From contig NC_008268.1 of NCBI RefSeq assembly GCF_000014565.1, positions 5,584,501 to 5,648,500 on the forward strand: a stretch of DNA of 64,000 nucleotides, read 5' to 3'. Origin of the DNA: Rhodococcus jostii RHA1 (lineage in GTDB: Bacteria; Actinomycetota; Actinomycetes; Mycobacteriales; Mycobacteriaceae). Within the stretch, counting starts at the first letter, position 1. Each line of letters starts with the position of its first letter. The translations under genes and the position numbers were made by a program. The notes below the pieces were generated by a model. The model did no database searches and was not told the DNA's origin. It was given only the letters and a program-made list of their open reading frames with translations. Below are positions 25,900 through 34,066 of this stretch, piece by piece.

Positions 25900-26925
25900 C
25901 TAGTCGCGGTGTGCGACAGGGCCGGTGGTCGCGCGGCGGACGAGGTGCGGCGCGAGTACGAGGTCGACGGCCTTGTCGCCGGAGATCTGAGCCAGCGCTC
26001 CGTCGACGGCGGCCTCGGCCATGTGCGTCGCGTCCTGGGAGATCGTCGTCATCTGCACGTGCGGAATCCTCGCCAGGCGGGAGTCGTCGTAGCCCACGAC
26101 GGAGATGTCCGCGGGCACGTCCCGGCCACTGCGGACCAATAGGTCGAGCACGCCGGTGGCGCACCGGTCGTTGAAGGCGACGACGGCGGTCGGGGGAGTG
26201 GGCATCTCCAGAAGTGTGTGCATGCCTTCTGCGCCTTCGGTTTCCGTCGTACCGCCCGTCACGACCGTTGCCGAAGCCGACAGTCCGTGCCGGTCCATCG
26301 CGGCCAGGAATCCGGCCCGCCGGTCCGCACCGCCGGGAGCGTCGGCGCCGTCGATGTGCGCGATGTTCCGGTGCCCGAGTTCGGTGAGGTGGTCGACGGC
26401 CAGGGTGATGCCGGCGACGTCGTCGCCCCGCACGGCACCGACTCCGGGCAAGCCGCTCGCGCGCGCCACGACGAGGGCGGGCACGCGGTCGGCCAGCGCG
26501 CCGAGCTCATCGGTGTCGAACCGGGTGCCGAGGAGGATCGCGGCCTCGCAGCGCTCCCGCATGAGCGCCTGGACGGCGACCTTCTCGGCGCGACTCGGGG
26601 CGACCGCGCTGAGCATCACGTCATAGCCCCGGCGGGTGGCCGCCGCGTAGATCTGTTCGACGAGATCGCCGTGGAACGGCTGCTGCAGTTCGAACACGAC
26701 TCCGAGCAACCGGGAACTGGCCTGGCGCAGTTTCTGTGCGCGACGGTCGGGGACGTAGCCCATCTCGTCGGCGATGTCGAGCACGCGCCTGCGGGTGGCC
26801 TCGCTGGCCCCGGGAACGCCGCGCATCACGATCGAGACTAGCGCTGTGGAGACTCCTGCTGCTCGCGCTACGTCGCCCATCGTCGGGCGGGCGCCGCCGG
26901 TCGATCCCGCCACCGGTTCGACCAC
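25900..26925 (-). CDS. LacI-family transcriptional regulator
   Basis: 341 residues from GTG 26925 (GTG 26931 also in frame, but only three bases from AGGAG). HTH: MGDVARAAGVSTALVSIVMR; effector domain: GVVFELQQPFHGDLVEQIYA, AFNDRCATGVLDLLVRSGRD and SVVGYDDSRLARIPHVQMTT. It resembles the LacI protein at 9345 and likewise sits beside a Gfo/Idh/MocA dehydrogenase and a TIM-barrel isomerase. The palindrome at 27009-27028, between it and the divergent dehydrogenase gene, is its probable site. Confidence 0.9.
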   Translation of the reverse strand: MVEPVAGSTGGARPTMGDVARAAGVSTALVSIVMRGVPGASEATRRRVLDIADEMGYVPDRRAQKLRQASSRLLGVVFELQQPFHGDLVEQIYAAATRRGYDVMLSAVAPSRAEKVAVQALMRERCEAAILLGTRFDTDELGALADRVPALVVARASGLPGVGAVRGDDVAGITLAVDHLTELGHRNIAHIDGADAPGGADRRAGFLAAMDRHGLSASATVVTGGTTETEGAEGMHTLLEMPTPPTAVVAFNDRCATGVLDLLVRSGRDVPADISVVGYDDSRLARIPHVQMTTISQDATHMAEAAVDGALAQISGDKAVDLVLAPHLVRRATTGPVAHRD

Positions 26926-27001
26926 GTGCACGGCTCCTGTCTTCCGGGCCCCGCGCTGCTGCGCTCGAGGCTGCTCTTGACCAATGATCGCACGAGTTCT
27001 A

Positions 27002-27028
27002 CGGTCTAGAACTAGAACGTACTAGTTC
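27002..27028. promoter_or_regulatory. LacI-type operator between lacI and dehydrogenase genes
   Basis: GAACTAGAACGTACTAGTTC at 27009-27028 is a 20-bp palindrome centred on CG with one mismatched pair, the standard shape of a LacI-family site. CGGTCTA just before it (27002-27008) is the element found twice at 9274-9293 and, inverted, at 11634-11653. The site is 40 bases before the dehydrogenase ATG. Confidence 0.65.
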
Positions 27029-27067
27029 GCCTCGACCTCCACCCTTTCACTGCACTGGAGCGCACCC

Positions 27068-28123
27068 ATGTCACACACCGAAGCCGCAACCGTCCACTCG
27101 ACGGCGCCCGCTTCCCACCCGGTACGCATCGCGTTGATCGGTGCCGGACGCATCGGCTCGAATCACGCGGAGATCGTGGCCCGCCTGGTCCCCGGGGCGT
27201 CGCTCGTCGCAGTCAGCGACCCGGTCGGCGAGTCCGCGCAGCGTCTCGCCACCACGTTGGGAGCGTCACTCGCCACCACGACCGTCGACGACGTACTCAC
27301 CAGCGACGAGGTCGATGCGGTGCTGATCACCGCCCCCGCGCGGAGTCATACGGACCTGGTCGTCGCGGCCGCGGCCGCCGGCAAGCACGTGTTCGTCGAG
27401 AAGCCGATGGCGGTGACCCTCGCCGACGCCGACCGAGCCATAGCGGCGGCCGCCGACGCGGGCATCGTCCTGCAGGTCGGCTTCAATCGCCGATTCGCTC
27501 CCGGATTCGCCGCCGCCCGCGCCGCGATCGACGCGCAGAAAGTCGGGGCCCCGCAGTTGCTGCGTTCGCTGACCCGCGATCCCGGGCCGTACACCGCCGA
27601 TCCGGCACGCGTTCCGCAATGGACGATCTTCCTCGAAACGCTCATTCACGACTTCGACACCCTCTGCTTCCTCAACCCGGATGCCCGCCCGGTGCGGGTG
27701 CATGCCGTGGCCGACGCCCTGGTGCGACCGGACGCCAAGGGCGCGGGCCACCTCGACACCGCAGTGGTGACGGTCCAGTTCGACAACGGCGCCATCGCCA
27801 CGGCGGAGGCGAGCTTCAGTGCGCTGTACGGATACGACGTGCGCGCCGAGGTGTTCGGCTCCGGCGGCATGATCACCGCAGGCAGCGGGCTCAGCACCGA
27901 CATGACGTACTACGGGCCCGACGGGATGCACGCCGACACCGCGCGCCGCGACACCGACCTCCTGCACTCCGCGTACCTGGGGGAACTGACCGCCTTCGTC
28001 GACGCGATCCGCACTCACACACCGGCCGTCGTCACAGGCCAGGACGCCCGCACCGCGCTGTCGATCGCACTCGCCGCCATCCGCAGCGTCGAGACCGGCT
28101 CCGCCGTCGACCTGGACGGGTGA
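27068..28123 (+). CDS. Gfo/Idh/MocA-family dehydrogenase (inositol 2-dehydrogenase-like)
   Basis: 351 residues. Rossmann motif RIALIGAGRIGSNHAEIVAR, catalytic EKP in KHVFVEKPMAVTLADADRA, then QVGFNRRFAPGFAAARAAID and the His in ETLIHDFDTLCFLNPDA. These fit myo-inositol dehydrogenase (IolG) and relatives, oxidising a polyol or sugar with NAD. ATG 27068 is preceded by CTGGAGCG. The isomerase start lies within nine bases of its stop, so the two are coupled. Confidence 0.9.
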   Translation: MSHTEAATVHSTAPASHPVRIALIGAGRIGSNHAEIVARLVPGASLVAVSDPVGESAQRLATTLGASLATTTVDDVLTSDEVDAVLITAPARSHTDLVVAAAAAGKHVFVEKPMAVTLADADRAIAAAADAGIVLQVGFNRRFAPGFAAARAAIDAQKVGAPQLLRSLTRDPGPYTADPARVPQWTIFLETLIHDFDTLCFLNPDARPVRVHAVADALVRPDAKGAGHLDTAVVTVQFDNGAIATAEASFSALYGYDVRAEVFGSGGMITAGSGLSTDMTYYGPDGMHADTARRDTDLLHSAYLGELTAFVDAIRTHTPAVVTGQDARTALSIALAAIRSVETGSAVDLDG

Positions 28124-28128
28124 CACCG

Positions 28129-28911
28129 ATGGCCACGTACACGCTCGCCGCCAGCGCCGAAATGCTCTACCTCGACCTGCCGTTCCTGGACCGCGTGCAC
28201 CGCATCGCCGAACGCGGACTCCAGGTCGAGATCTGGGACTGGTCCACCAAGGACATCGATGCTCTCGCCGCCGTCGGCGCCGAATTCTCCTCGATGACGG
28301 GCTATCTGGAGGGCAACCTCACCGAACCCGACGGCATCGAGGCGCTGCTCACCACGGCGCAGCAGTCCCTCGACGTCGCGAAACGGCTCGACTGCCCGCG
28401 GTTGAACCTGCACGGAACCGGACTCGACCACCGGGGACTGCCCGTCCGGCCGGTCGAAACGGTCACGCCCGCAATGTGGCTCACCGCCGCCGACACTCTG
28501 CGGAAGGTCGCCGAACTCGGCGAACAGGCGGGACGGGTGTTCACGCTCGAGAACCTCAACCTCGCCGTCGATCATCCCGGTACCCCGTTCGCGACCGCGG
28601 CCGACACCCTCGCACTCGTCCGGGCGGTCGACAGCCCTCACCTACGCATGAATCTCGATCTCTATCACGCCCAGATCGGTGAGGGAAACCTCATCGAACT
28701 CATCCGAAAGGCGCTGCCCTACATCGGGGAGATCCAGGTCGCCGACGTCCCCGGACGCTGCGAACCCGGAACCGGCGAAATCCACTACCCGGCTGTCGCC
28801 GCGGCCCTCCGCGACATGGGCTACACCGGCGTCGTGGGACTCGAAGGGTGGGCGAAAAACGATCCGGACGACGCGCTCGACGCGTTCGAGGCGGCATTCG
28901 CGCACCCCTAG
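28129..28911 (+). CDS. hydroxypyruvate isomerase-like TIM-barrel protein
   Basis: 260 residues. FTLENLNLAVDHPGTPFATA, LRMNLDLYHAQIGEGNLIEL and HYPAVAAALRDMGYTGVVGL carry the metal-binding Glu, Asp and His and the active-site pattern of Hyi/OtnI-type isomerases. It probably interconverts the ketone made by the upstream dehydrogenase. ATG 28129 is used; GTG 28120 overlaps the previous stop and is possible. Its TAG stop (28909-28911) is part of the CTAG target duplicated by the adjacent insertion sequence, so the insertion left the protein intact. Confidence 0.88.
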   Translation: MATYTLAASAEMLYLDLPFLDRVHRIAERGLQVEIWDWSTKDIDALAAVGAEFSSMTGYLEGNLTEPDGIEALLTTAQQSLDVAKRLDCPRLNLHGTGLDHRGLPVRPVETVTPAMWLTAADTLRKVAELGEQAGRVFTLENLNLAVDHPGTPFATAADTLALVRAVDSPHLRMNLDLYHAQIGEGNLIELIRKALPYIGEIQVADVPGRCEPGTGEIHYPAVAAALRDMGYTGVVGLEGWAKNDPDDALDAFEAAFAHP

Positions 28912-30330
28912 TAGTACTTTGTTACCTCAGCGTGTCGGCTCGAGTTTCGATTCGAATCTCGAGAGGATCCGGGCATGGATGCAGCCGCTCTCGCCCGTGT
29001 CGGGGAACAGTTGGATACGTTTGTCGGTGAAGTGTTCTCGTCGCTGGCGCGCAAGGATCAACGGGAGAAGGCGGGACTGTATGCGCGGGGGTTGATGCTC
29101 GACGGCCGGCGGAAGTCGATGCAGCCGATGGCGCAGCGGCTGCGGGTCGATCATCAACGGTTGCAGCAGTTCGTGACCACCTCGCCGTGGGATGTGGTGC
29201 CGGTCCGGAAAACGCTGTCCCGCCGGGCGTGTGATCTGGTCGCTCCGGATGCCTGGGTCATCGACGACACCGGGTTCACCAAGGACGGCGATTCCTCGCC
29301 GGGCGTGGCCCGGCAGTACTCGGGCACCCTCGGCAAGGTCGGCAACTGCCAGATCGCGGTCAGTGTGCACGCCGCCTCCGACGCCGCGTCGGCACCGTTG
29401 GACTGGCGGCTGTTCCTGCCCGAGAGCTGGGACGATCGCTCGACCACCGATCCCGACGCGGTCGCGGCGATCACCGCTCGCCGGCAGCGGTCCGCGATCC
29501 CCGACACCGAGCATCACCGCCCCAAGTGGGAAATGGCGATCGAGATGATCGACGAGCTGATCGAGTGGGGCCGCACCCCACCGGTGGCGGTCGCGGACGC
29601 CGGCTACGGCGACGCCACTGCCTTCCGGCTCGCGCTGACCGAGCGCGGCATCGACTACGTCGTCGCCGTCAAGGGCTCGACCAGCGCCCATCCCGGCGAC
29701 GCCATCCCGCAGACCGCGGCCTACACCGGCCGCGGGCGCCCGCCGACACCCCGCTACGGCCCGCACACGACCTGCAAGGACCTCGTCCTCGCCGCCGGGC
29801 GTAAAGCCCTGCGCACCGTGACCTGGCGGCAGGGAACCAAAACCAGCCCGAACAACCCCACCGCGGCGATGCGCTCGCGGTTCGCCGCCATGCGAATCCG
29901 CCCGGCGAACCGCGACATCCCCCGCGCCGAGGACGGCACCCTGCCCGCGGTCTGGTTGCTCGCCGAATGGCCCACCGGAGCCGACGAGCCGACCGACTAC
30001 TGGCTCGCCACGCTCCCCGAGGACACCCCGCTGCCCGAACTGGTGCGCCTGGCGAAGATCCGCTGGCGCGTCGAGCACGACTACCGGGAACTGAAAACCG
30101 GTCTCGGGCTGGATCATTTCGAGGGCCGTTCCTGGCTGGGCTGGCACCACCACGCCACCCTGGTCACCGCCGCCCACTTGTTCATCACCACCCTCCGGCT
30201 GGCCGACCCAAAAGCGACTGGGCAGGACTGACGCTCTACGGCATCGTGCGCGAACTCCAACGCGCACTTGCTCGTTGGATCGGTACCTGCCCACTCTGCC
30301 ACCACACCTTCCCGACCTAACAAAGTACTA
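28912..30330. mobile_element. IS701-family insertion sequence, complete
   Basis: Ends are TAGTACTTTGTTA and its inverse TAACAAAGTACTA, 13 bp identical. The element is flanked by CTAG at 28908-28911 and 30331-30334, the four-base duplication expected for this family. Length 1419 bp. It carries one transposase gene. The left CTAG contains the stop codon of the isomerase gene; the right CTAG is also the left boundary of the next element. Confidence 0.9.
28975..30231 (+). CDS. IS701-family DDE transposase
   Basis: 418 residues. The DDE residues lie in VIDDTGFTKDGDSSPGVARQ, VADAGYGDATAFRLALTERG and WRVEHDYRELKTGLGLDHFE. The frame stops at TGA 30231 after ADPKATGQD. The -1 frame continues with DWAGLTLYGIVRELQRALAR to the zinc-like CPLCHH and ends at 30320 in the right terminal repeat. 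That tail looks like the normal C-terminus of this family. The switch point carries the heptamer C CCA AAA (30207-30213), so either programmed -1 frameshifting or a one-base mutation separates the two parts. Confidence 0.9.
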   Translation: MDAAALARVGEQLDTFVGEVFSSLARKDQREKAGLYARGLMLDGRRKSMQPMAQRLRVDHQRLQQFVTTSPWDVVPVRKTLSRRACDLVAPDAWVIDDTGFTKDGDSSPGVARQYSGTLGKVGNCQIAVSVHAASDAASAPLDWRLFLPESWDDRSTTDPDAVAAITARRQRSAIPDTEHHRPKWEMAIEMIDELIEWGRTPPVAVADAGYGDATAFRLALTERGIDYVVAVKGSTSAHPGDAIPQTAAYTGRGRPPTPRYGPHTTCKDLVLAAGRKALRTVTWRQGTKTSPNNPTAAMRSRFAAMRIRPANRDIPRAEDGTLPAVWLLAEWPTGADEPTDYWLATLPEDTPLPELVRLAKIRWRVEHDYRELKTGLGLDHFEGRSWLGWHHHATLVTAAHLFITTLRLADPKATGQD

Positions 30331-31431
30331 CTAGTGGTCTGTCTGCGATTTGATCTTGTGGAGGGCGGTGCGGCCGCGTTGGACTTTGGCGATGATGTCT
30401 TCCGCGGTCGCTTTCCACACGAAGGGTTTGGGTTCCTCGTTCCAGTGTTGTGCCCACGTGGTGATCGCGTCGGCAAGGTCGGTGACGCTGGTGAAGACGC
30501 CGCGGCGCAGCCGCTTGTCGGTCAGTTCTTTGAACCAGCGTTCGATCAGGTTCAGCCAGGAACTCGACGTTGGGGTGTAATGCAGGTGCCACCGGCGACG
30601 GTTCTTGTGCGCCAACCACGCTTTGATCTCCGGGGTCGAGTGCGCGGACAGGTTGTCGAGCACGACGTGAACGTCGAGCGAGCGCGGGACGCTGGCGTCG
30701 ATCTGCTTGAAGAACCGCAGCACATCGGCTCCGGCGTGGCCCTTGCGGAGGTCTGTGAGGACCTCCCCGGTGCCGACGTTCATCGCCGCGAACAGATCGA
30801 TGGTGCCGTTGCGCTTGTAGTCGTGGGTCATCGTCCCGGCGCGTCCTGGCTTCATGGGCAGCGACGGCTGGGTGCGGTCCAACGCCTGGCATTGCGTCTT
30901 CTCGTCGAACGAGAACACCACCGCCCGCGCGGGCGGGTTCAGGTACAGCCCAACGACATCGACGAGTTTCTCCTCGAATCGCGGATCGTTGCTGATCTTG
31001 AACGTCGCGACCCGCCAGGGCTTGAGATTGTGATCAGCCCAGATCTTGGCGACGGAGTCCTTCCCGATCCCGACGCGGGCGGCCATCGTCCGGGTGCTCC
31101 AGTGTGTCGAGCCGTCCGCCGGACGCCCCTGATGGGTCAACCGCAGCACCTCTTCGACTGTGCCCGCCGGCAAACTCGGTTTGCGGCCTCGCCCCTTCGC
31201 GACCGTCCCGACCCCGGAAGTTCCCTCTTCTGCGAAACGAGAGCGCCAGCGCCGCACCGCTTCCGGAGTCACCTGGCAACGTCTGGCTATCTCGGCATTG
31301 GCCACCCCGTCGCCTGCCCACAGCAAGGCCCGCGCCTGGACCACCTTCCGGTGCGGCAGTGTCGTCGAGGCCGCCATCCGCCTCAACTCCGCCCGCTGTT
31401 CGTCACTGACCGACAACGCCGCTGCAACCAT
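30331..31431 (-). CDS. IS630-family DDE transposase
   Basis: 366 residues. An N-terminal helix-turn-helix pair (NAEIARRCQVTPEAVRRWRS and RTMAARVGIGKDSVAKIWAD) is followed by the DDE domain: VFSFDEKTQCQALDR, VHVVLDNLSAHSTPEIKAW and SSSWLNLIERWFKELT. The TAG stop is formed by the CTAG at the element boundary, so it is supplied partly by target DNA. It appears intact and full length. Confidence 0.92.
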   Translation of the reverse strand: MVAAALSVSDEQRAELRRMAASTTLPHRKVVQARALLWAGDGVANAEIARRCQVTPEAVRRWRSRFAEEGTSGVGTVAKGRGRKPSLPAGTVEEVLRLTHQGRPADGSTHWSTRTMAARVGIGKDSVAKIWADHNLKPWRVATFKISNDPRFEEKLVDVVGLYLNPPARAVVFSFDEKTQCQALDRTQPSLPMKPGRAGTMTHDYKRNGTIDLFAAMNVGTGEVLTDLRKGHAGADVLRFFKQIDASVPRSLDVHVVLDNLSAHSTPEIKAWLAHKNRRRWHLHYTPTSSSWLNLIERWFKELTDKRLRRGVFTSVTDLADAITTWAQHWNEEPKPFVWKATAEDIIAKVQRGRTALHKIKSQTDH

Positions 31432-31475
31432 GCGTCGACTATATAAAAAGCTCGACTAATTCGCAGACGGACCAC
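30334..31475. mobile_element. IS630-family insertion sequence, complete
   Basis: Left end GTGGTCTGTCTGCGA and right end TCGCAGACGGACCAC are inverted repeats with one mismatch in 15. The element is bounded by TA at 30332-30333 and 31476-31477, the TA duplication of IS630/Tc1 elements. It abuts the IS701 element: the CTAG at 30331-30334 serves both. Its transposase reads leftward. Confidence 0.85.
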
Positions 31476-31493
31476 TAGCCGTCCGTCCGTTCT

Positions 31494-31913
31494 TCACACG
31501 GGGGTCATCGTCGGCGTTCGCGCGCCGATCGGTCGCTGCTCGATCCCGTGGCCGGACAGTCGTCCGGTGTGGTGGGCCTCGATCATCCGCTGCTCCGCGC
31601 GCTGGGACCCGCGCAACGGCAGGGAGGAGGCGGCCGCGGTGTCGAGGAGCGCGCGCAATGCCGGTTGCTCGGCGGCCAGCGCATTCCAAGTCACATTCAG
31701 GGGGGTGCCGTCCTCGACCGCCTGGTCGAGACGGGCCGCGAGGTGATTGCTCCACCGGTGCTGAAGTGCGAGCAGGATGTTGTCGGTCGAGCCGAAAAGC
31801 TCGATCGCGCCGGGCACTTCGTCGAACCGCAACGCCTGTGCGGGGTCGGTGTGCGCCCGCGCCAGGATCTCTTCCAGTACCGCCCGGCGTGCACGGAAAT
31901 CGTTCCACGACAT
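31494..31913 (-). CDS. conserved hypothetical actinobacterial protein
   Basis: 139 residues, not recognised. It is mostly helical by composition (WNDFRARRAVLEEILARAHT; DNILLALQHRWSNHLAARLD), with no signal peptide or membrane segment. ATG 31913 is chosen because GGAGG lies eight bases upstream. Before the two insertion sequences arrived, its 3' end would have been close to the isomerase gene's stop, with the two genes convergent. Confidence 0.65.
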   Translation of the reverse strand: MSWNDFRARRAVLEEILARAHTDPAQALRFDEVPGAIELFGSTDNILLALQHRWSNHLAARLDQAVEDGTPLNVTWNALAAEQPALRALLDTAAASSLPLRGSQRAEQRMIEAHHTGRLSGHGIEQRPIGARTPTMTPV

Positions 31914-32073
31914 CTCGGCCACCTCCGTAGTTTCGTTGATGGCGGCAACGCTACGGATCCGCGGCAGCGGTTTCGCCGTGCCACGGTCGAGTTCTCGTCT
32001 CCTACCGTGGGCGGAGGGGGTCTCCGCTCCGGAGAGGACGCGGTGCGGGTGGGTCTTCGCCTACGCTGGTCGT

Positions 32074-33279
32074 GTGCAGGTGACGGCATTTTTTCGTCGA
32101 CGCGTGGCGGAGAGTGAGTACGACTACCCGCTCGCTGTGCCGGTGTTCGCGCACATCGCCGTCGTGGTCATCGCCGGTGCGGCTGTCGCGCAACGCGACG
32201 GCTTCGTGCCGCCGGGGTGGGTTCTGCTGTGTGGTCTGGTCGCCGCGGTGACCCCCGTTGCGGGAGACATGATCAGGCCGGGGGTGGTGCTTCCGCGTCC
32301 GTTCCTGGCCGTCGTCGTCGTCGCGGCGGCCGCACTGTTGCTTCTGCAGCAGCCCGACACGGCCTTCGACTTCGCTCCGCTCATCCTGGTGATCCTGACC
32401 GCCGAGGTCGCGGCAACGGCGTCACTGGCAGTCAGCCTCGCCACCTTGGCTGCCGCGATGGCAGTCCTGTCTGCGTTTGCACTGACGGGCCGACTCGACG
32501 GCGCGCCTTACGCTCTCGCGGGAGTCGTGCTGGGCTGGGCCTTCGGTTACCTGATGCTCACACAGTTGCGCCTCCTTCACCAGGAGCGGGCCTCGAAGGC
32601 GATTCAATCCGAGCAGGCCGCCACACGTGAGCGCCAGCGCATCGCCCGCGAGGTTCACGACGTCATCGCCCACTCGCTGAGCATCACGCTGCTGCATCTG
32701 ACCGCGGCCCGTCGCGCGCTCGAGCAGGACCGCGACGTCGACGACGCGGTGGACGCGCTCTCTGACGCCGAGCGACTCGGGCGGCAGGCGATGGCCGACA
32801 TTCGGCGCACCGTCGGGTTGCTCGACGCAGGTCCGTCGGGCACCCGTCCCGAGCCGGGCGTCGCCGACCTTCCCGATCTGATCGACGACTTCCGCCGTGC
32901 GGGTCTACCGGTGGCCTTCGACATGCAGGGCGACCTCTCCGCCGTGACCGGCACGGTCGGTCTCGGGATCTTCCGCATCACGCAGGAGTCGCTGGCCAAC
33001 GTCGCCAAACATGCACCCGGCGCCAGTGCCGACGTGCGACTCACGATCGAGCCGGAACGCATCACCCTGGAAATCCGCAACCCGACCCGAGGTCAGGTGA
33101 CCCCACCGACCGGCTCGCTCGGCTCCGGTCTGCGGGGCATGCGCGAGCGCGCCGCGCTGCTCGGTGGCACACTCCGCGCCGGCCCGGACGGCAGAGGATG
33201 GTCGGTGCACGCCGCGGTCCCATTGCCCCGAGATTCCTGTCGGCCGGCGATCCTCCGCCACATCCCGGGACTGTCGTGA
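32074..33279 (+). CDS. two-component sensor histidine kinase (HisKA_3/NarL type)
   Basis: 401 residues. Five to six hydrophobic segments (residues about 20-160) form the membrane sensor. The phospho-acceptor His is in RQRIAREVHDVIAHSLSITL, and the ATPase part has GIFRITQESLANVAKHAPGA and GLRGMRERAALLGGTL. It phosphorylates the response regulator encoded next; the two genes overlap by four bases (GTGA). TACGCT sits six bases before GTG 32074, so the message is probably leaderless. Signal unknown. Confidence 0.92.
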   Translation: MQVTAFFRRRVAESEYDYPLAVPVFAHIAVVVIAGAAVAQRDGFVPPGWVLLCGLVAAVTPVAGDMIRPGVVLPRPFLAVVVVAAAALLLLQQPDTAFDFAPLILVILTAEVAATASLAVSLATLAAAMAVLSAFALTGRLDGAPYALAGVVLGWAFGYLMLTQLRLLHQERASKAIQSEQAATRERQRIAREVHDVIAHSLSITLLHLTAARRALEQDRDVDDAVDALSDAERLGRQAMADIRRTVGLLDAGPSGTRPEPGVADLPDLIDDFRRAGLPVAFDMQGDLSAVTGTVGLGIFRITQESLANVAKHAPGASADVRLTIEPERITLEIRNPTRGQVTPPTGSLGSGLRGMRERAALLGGTLRAGPDGRGWSVHAAVPLPRDSCRPAILRHIPGLS

Positions 33280-33956
33280 CGGGCCCGGAGATCAGGGTGC
33301 TGCTGGTCGACGACCAGGAACTCGTGCGGTCGGGGCTGCGCCGGATCCTGCGGCGCAAGGACGGCTTCGTGATCGTCGGCGAATGCGCCGACGGCGCGGA
33401 GGTGCCGGGCGCGGTGGTGGAGCACACTCCGGACGTCGTGCTCATGGACCTTCGGATGAAGAAGGTCGACGGCATCCGCGCGACCCGCGATCTCCGGTCG
33501 GGAGCGCAGCCACCGCCGGTGCTGGTGCTCACCACGTTCGACGATGACGAACTGCTGTCCGGGTCGCTCCGCGCGGGTGCGGCGGGTTTCATCCTCGAGG
33601 ATTCGCCTGCCGAGGACCTGATTCGCGCCGTCCGCACCGTCGCCGAGGGCGGCGCCTGCCTCGACCCCGCAGTGACCGGACGCGTTCTCGCCACGTACCG
33701 CACCGTCGCGCCGTCGTCCGACGGGGGCCGGAACCACCTCACCGAGCTGACCGCGCGAGAACTCGATGTGCTCGCCCTCATCGGGCGTGGGCACAGCAAC
33801 AGTGAGATCGGGCGTGAGCTGGGTATCTCGGGCGTGACCGTGAAGAGTCACGTCGGGCACATCTTCCTCAAGCTCGATCTCCGCGACCGCGCGGCCGCCA
33901 TCGTGTACGCCTTCGATCACGGCATCGTCTCCCCGGGTGACGCCCGCCCGGATTAG
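33276..33956 (+). CDS. NarL/LuxR-type response regulator
   Basis: 226 residues. The receiver domain has the acidic pair in VLLVDDQELV, phospho-acceptor Asp in VVLMDLRMKKVDGIRATRD and the Thr in LVLTTFDDDE. The nearly invariant Lys of the FLLKD motif is replaced: here GFILEDSP. The C-terminal LuxR HTH reads LTARELDVLALIGRGHSNSE, then SGVTVKSHVGHIFLKL. It pairs with the kinase just upstream. Targets unknown; no other gene is in the operon. Confidence 0.9.
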   Translation: MTGPEIRVLLVDDQELVRSGLRRILRRKDGFVIVGECADGAEVPGAVVEHTPDVVLMDLRMKKVDGIRATRDLRSGAQPPPVLVLTTFDDDELLSGSLRAGAAGFILEDSPAEDLIRAVRTVAEGGACLDPAVTGRVLATYRTVAPSSDGGRNHLTELTARELDVLALIGRGHSNSEIGRELGISGVTVKSHVGHIFLKLDLRDRAAAIVYAFDHGIVSPGDARPD

Positions 33957-34066
33957 GATCCGACGGAAGGCTTTTCATCCCGGCATCGTTGGCGCGGTTA
34001 CAGTCGAAGCGTGGGACCCGTTCACCGGGCCGGTGCGCGACCGGGGAGGGTGAGCGTAGGGGGTCG

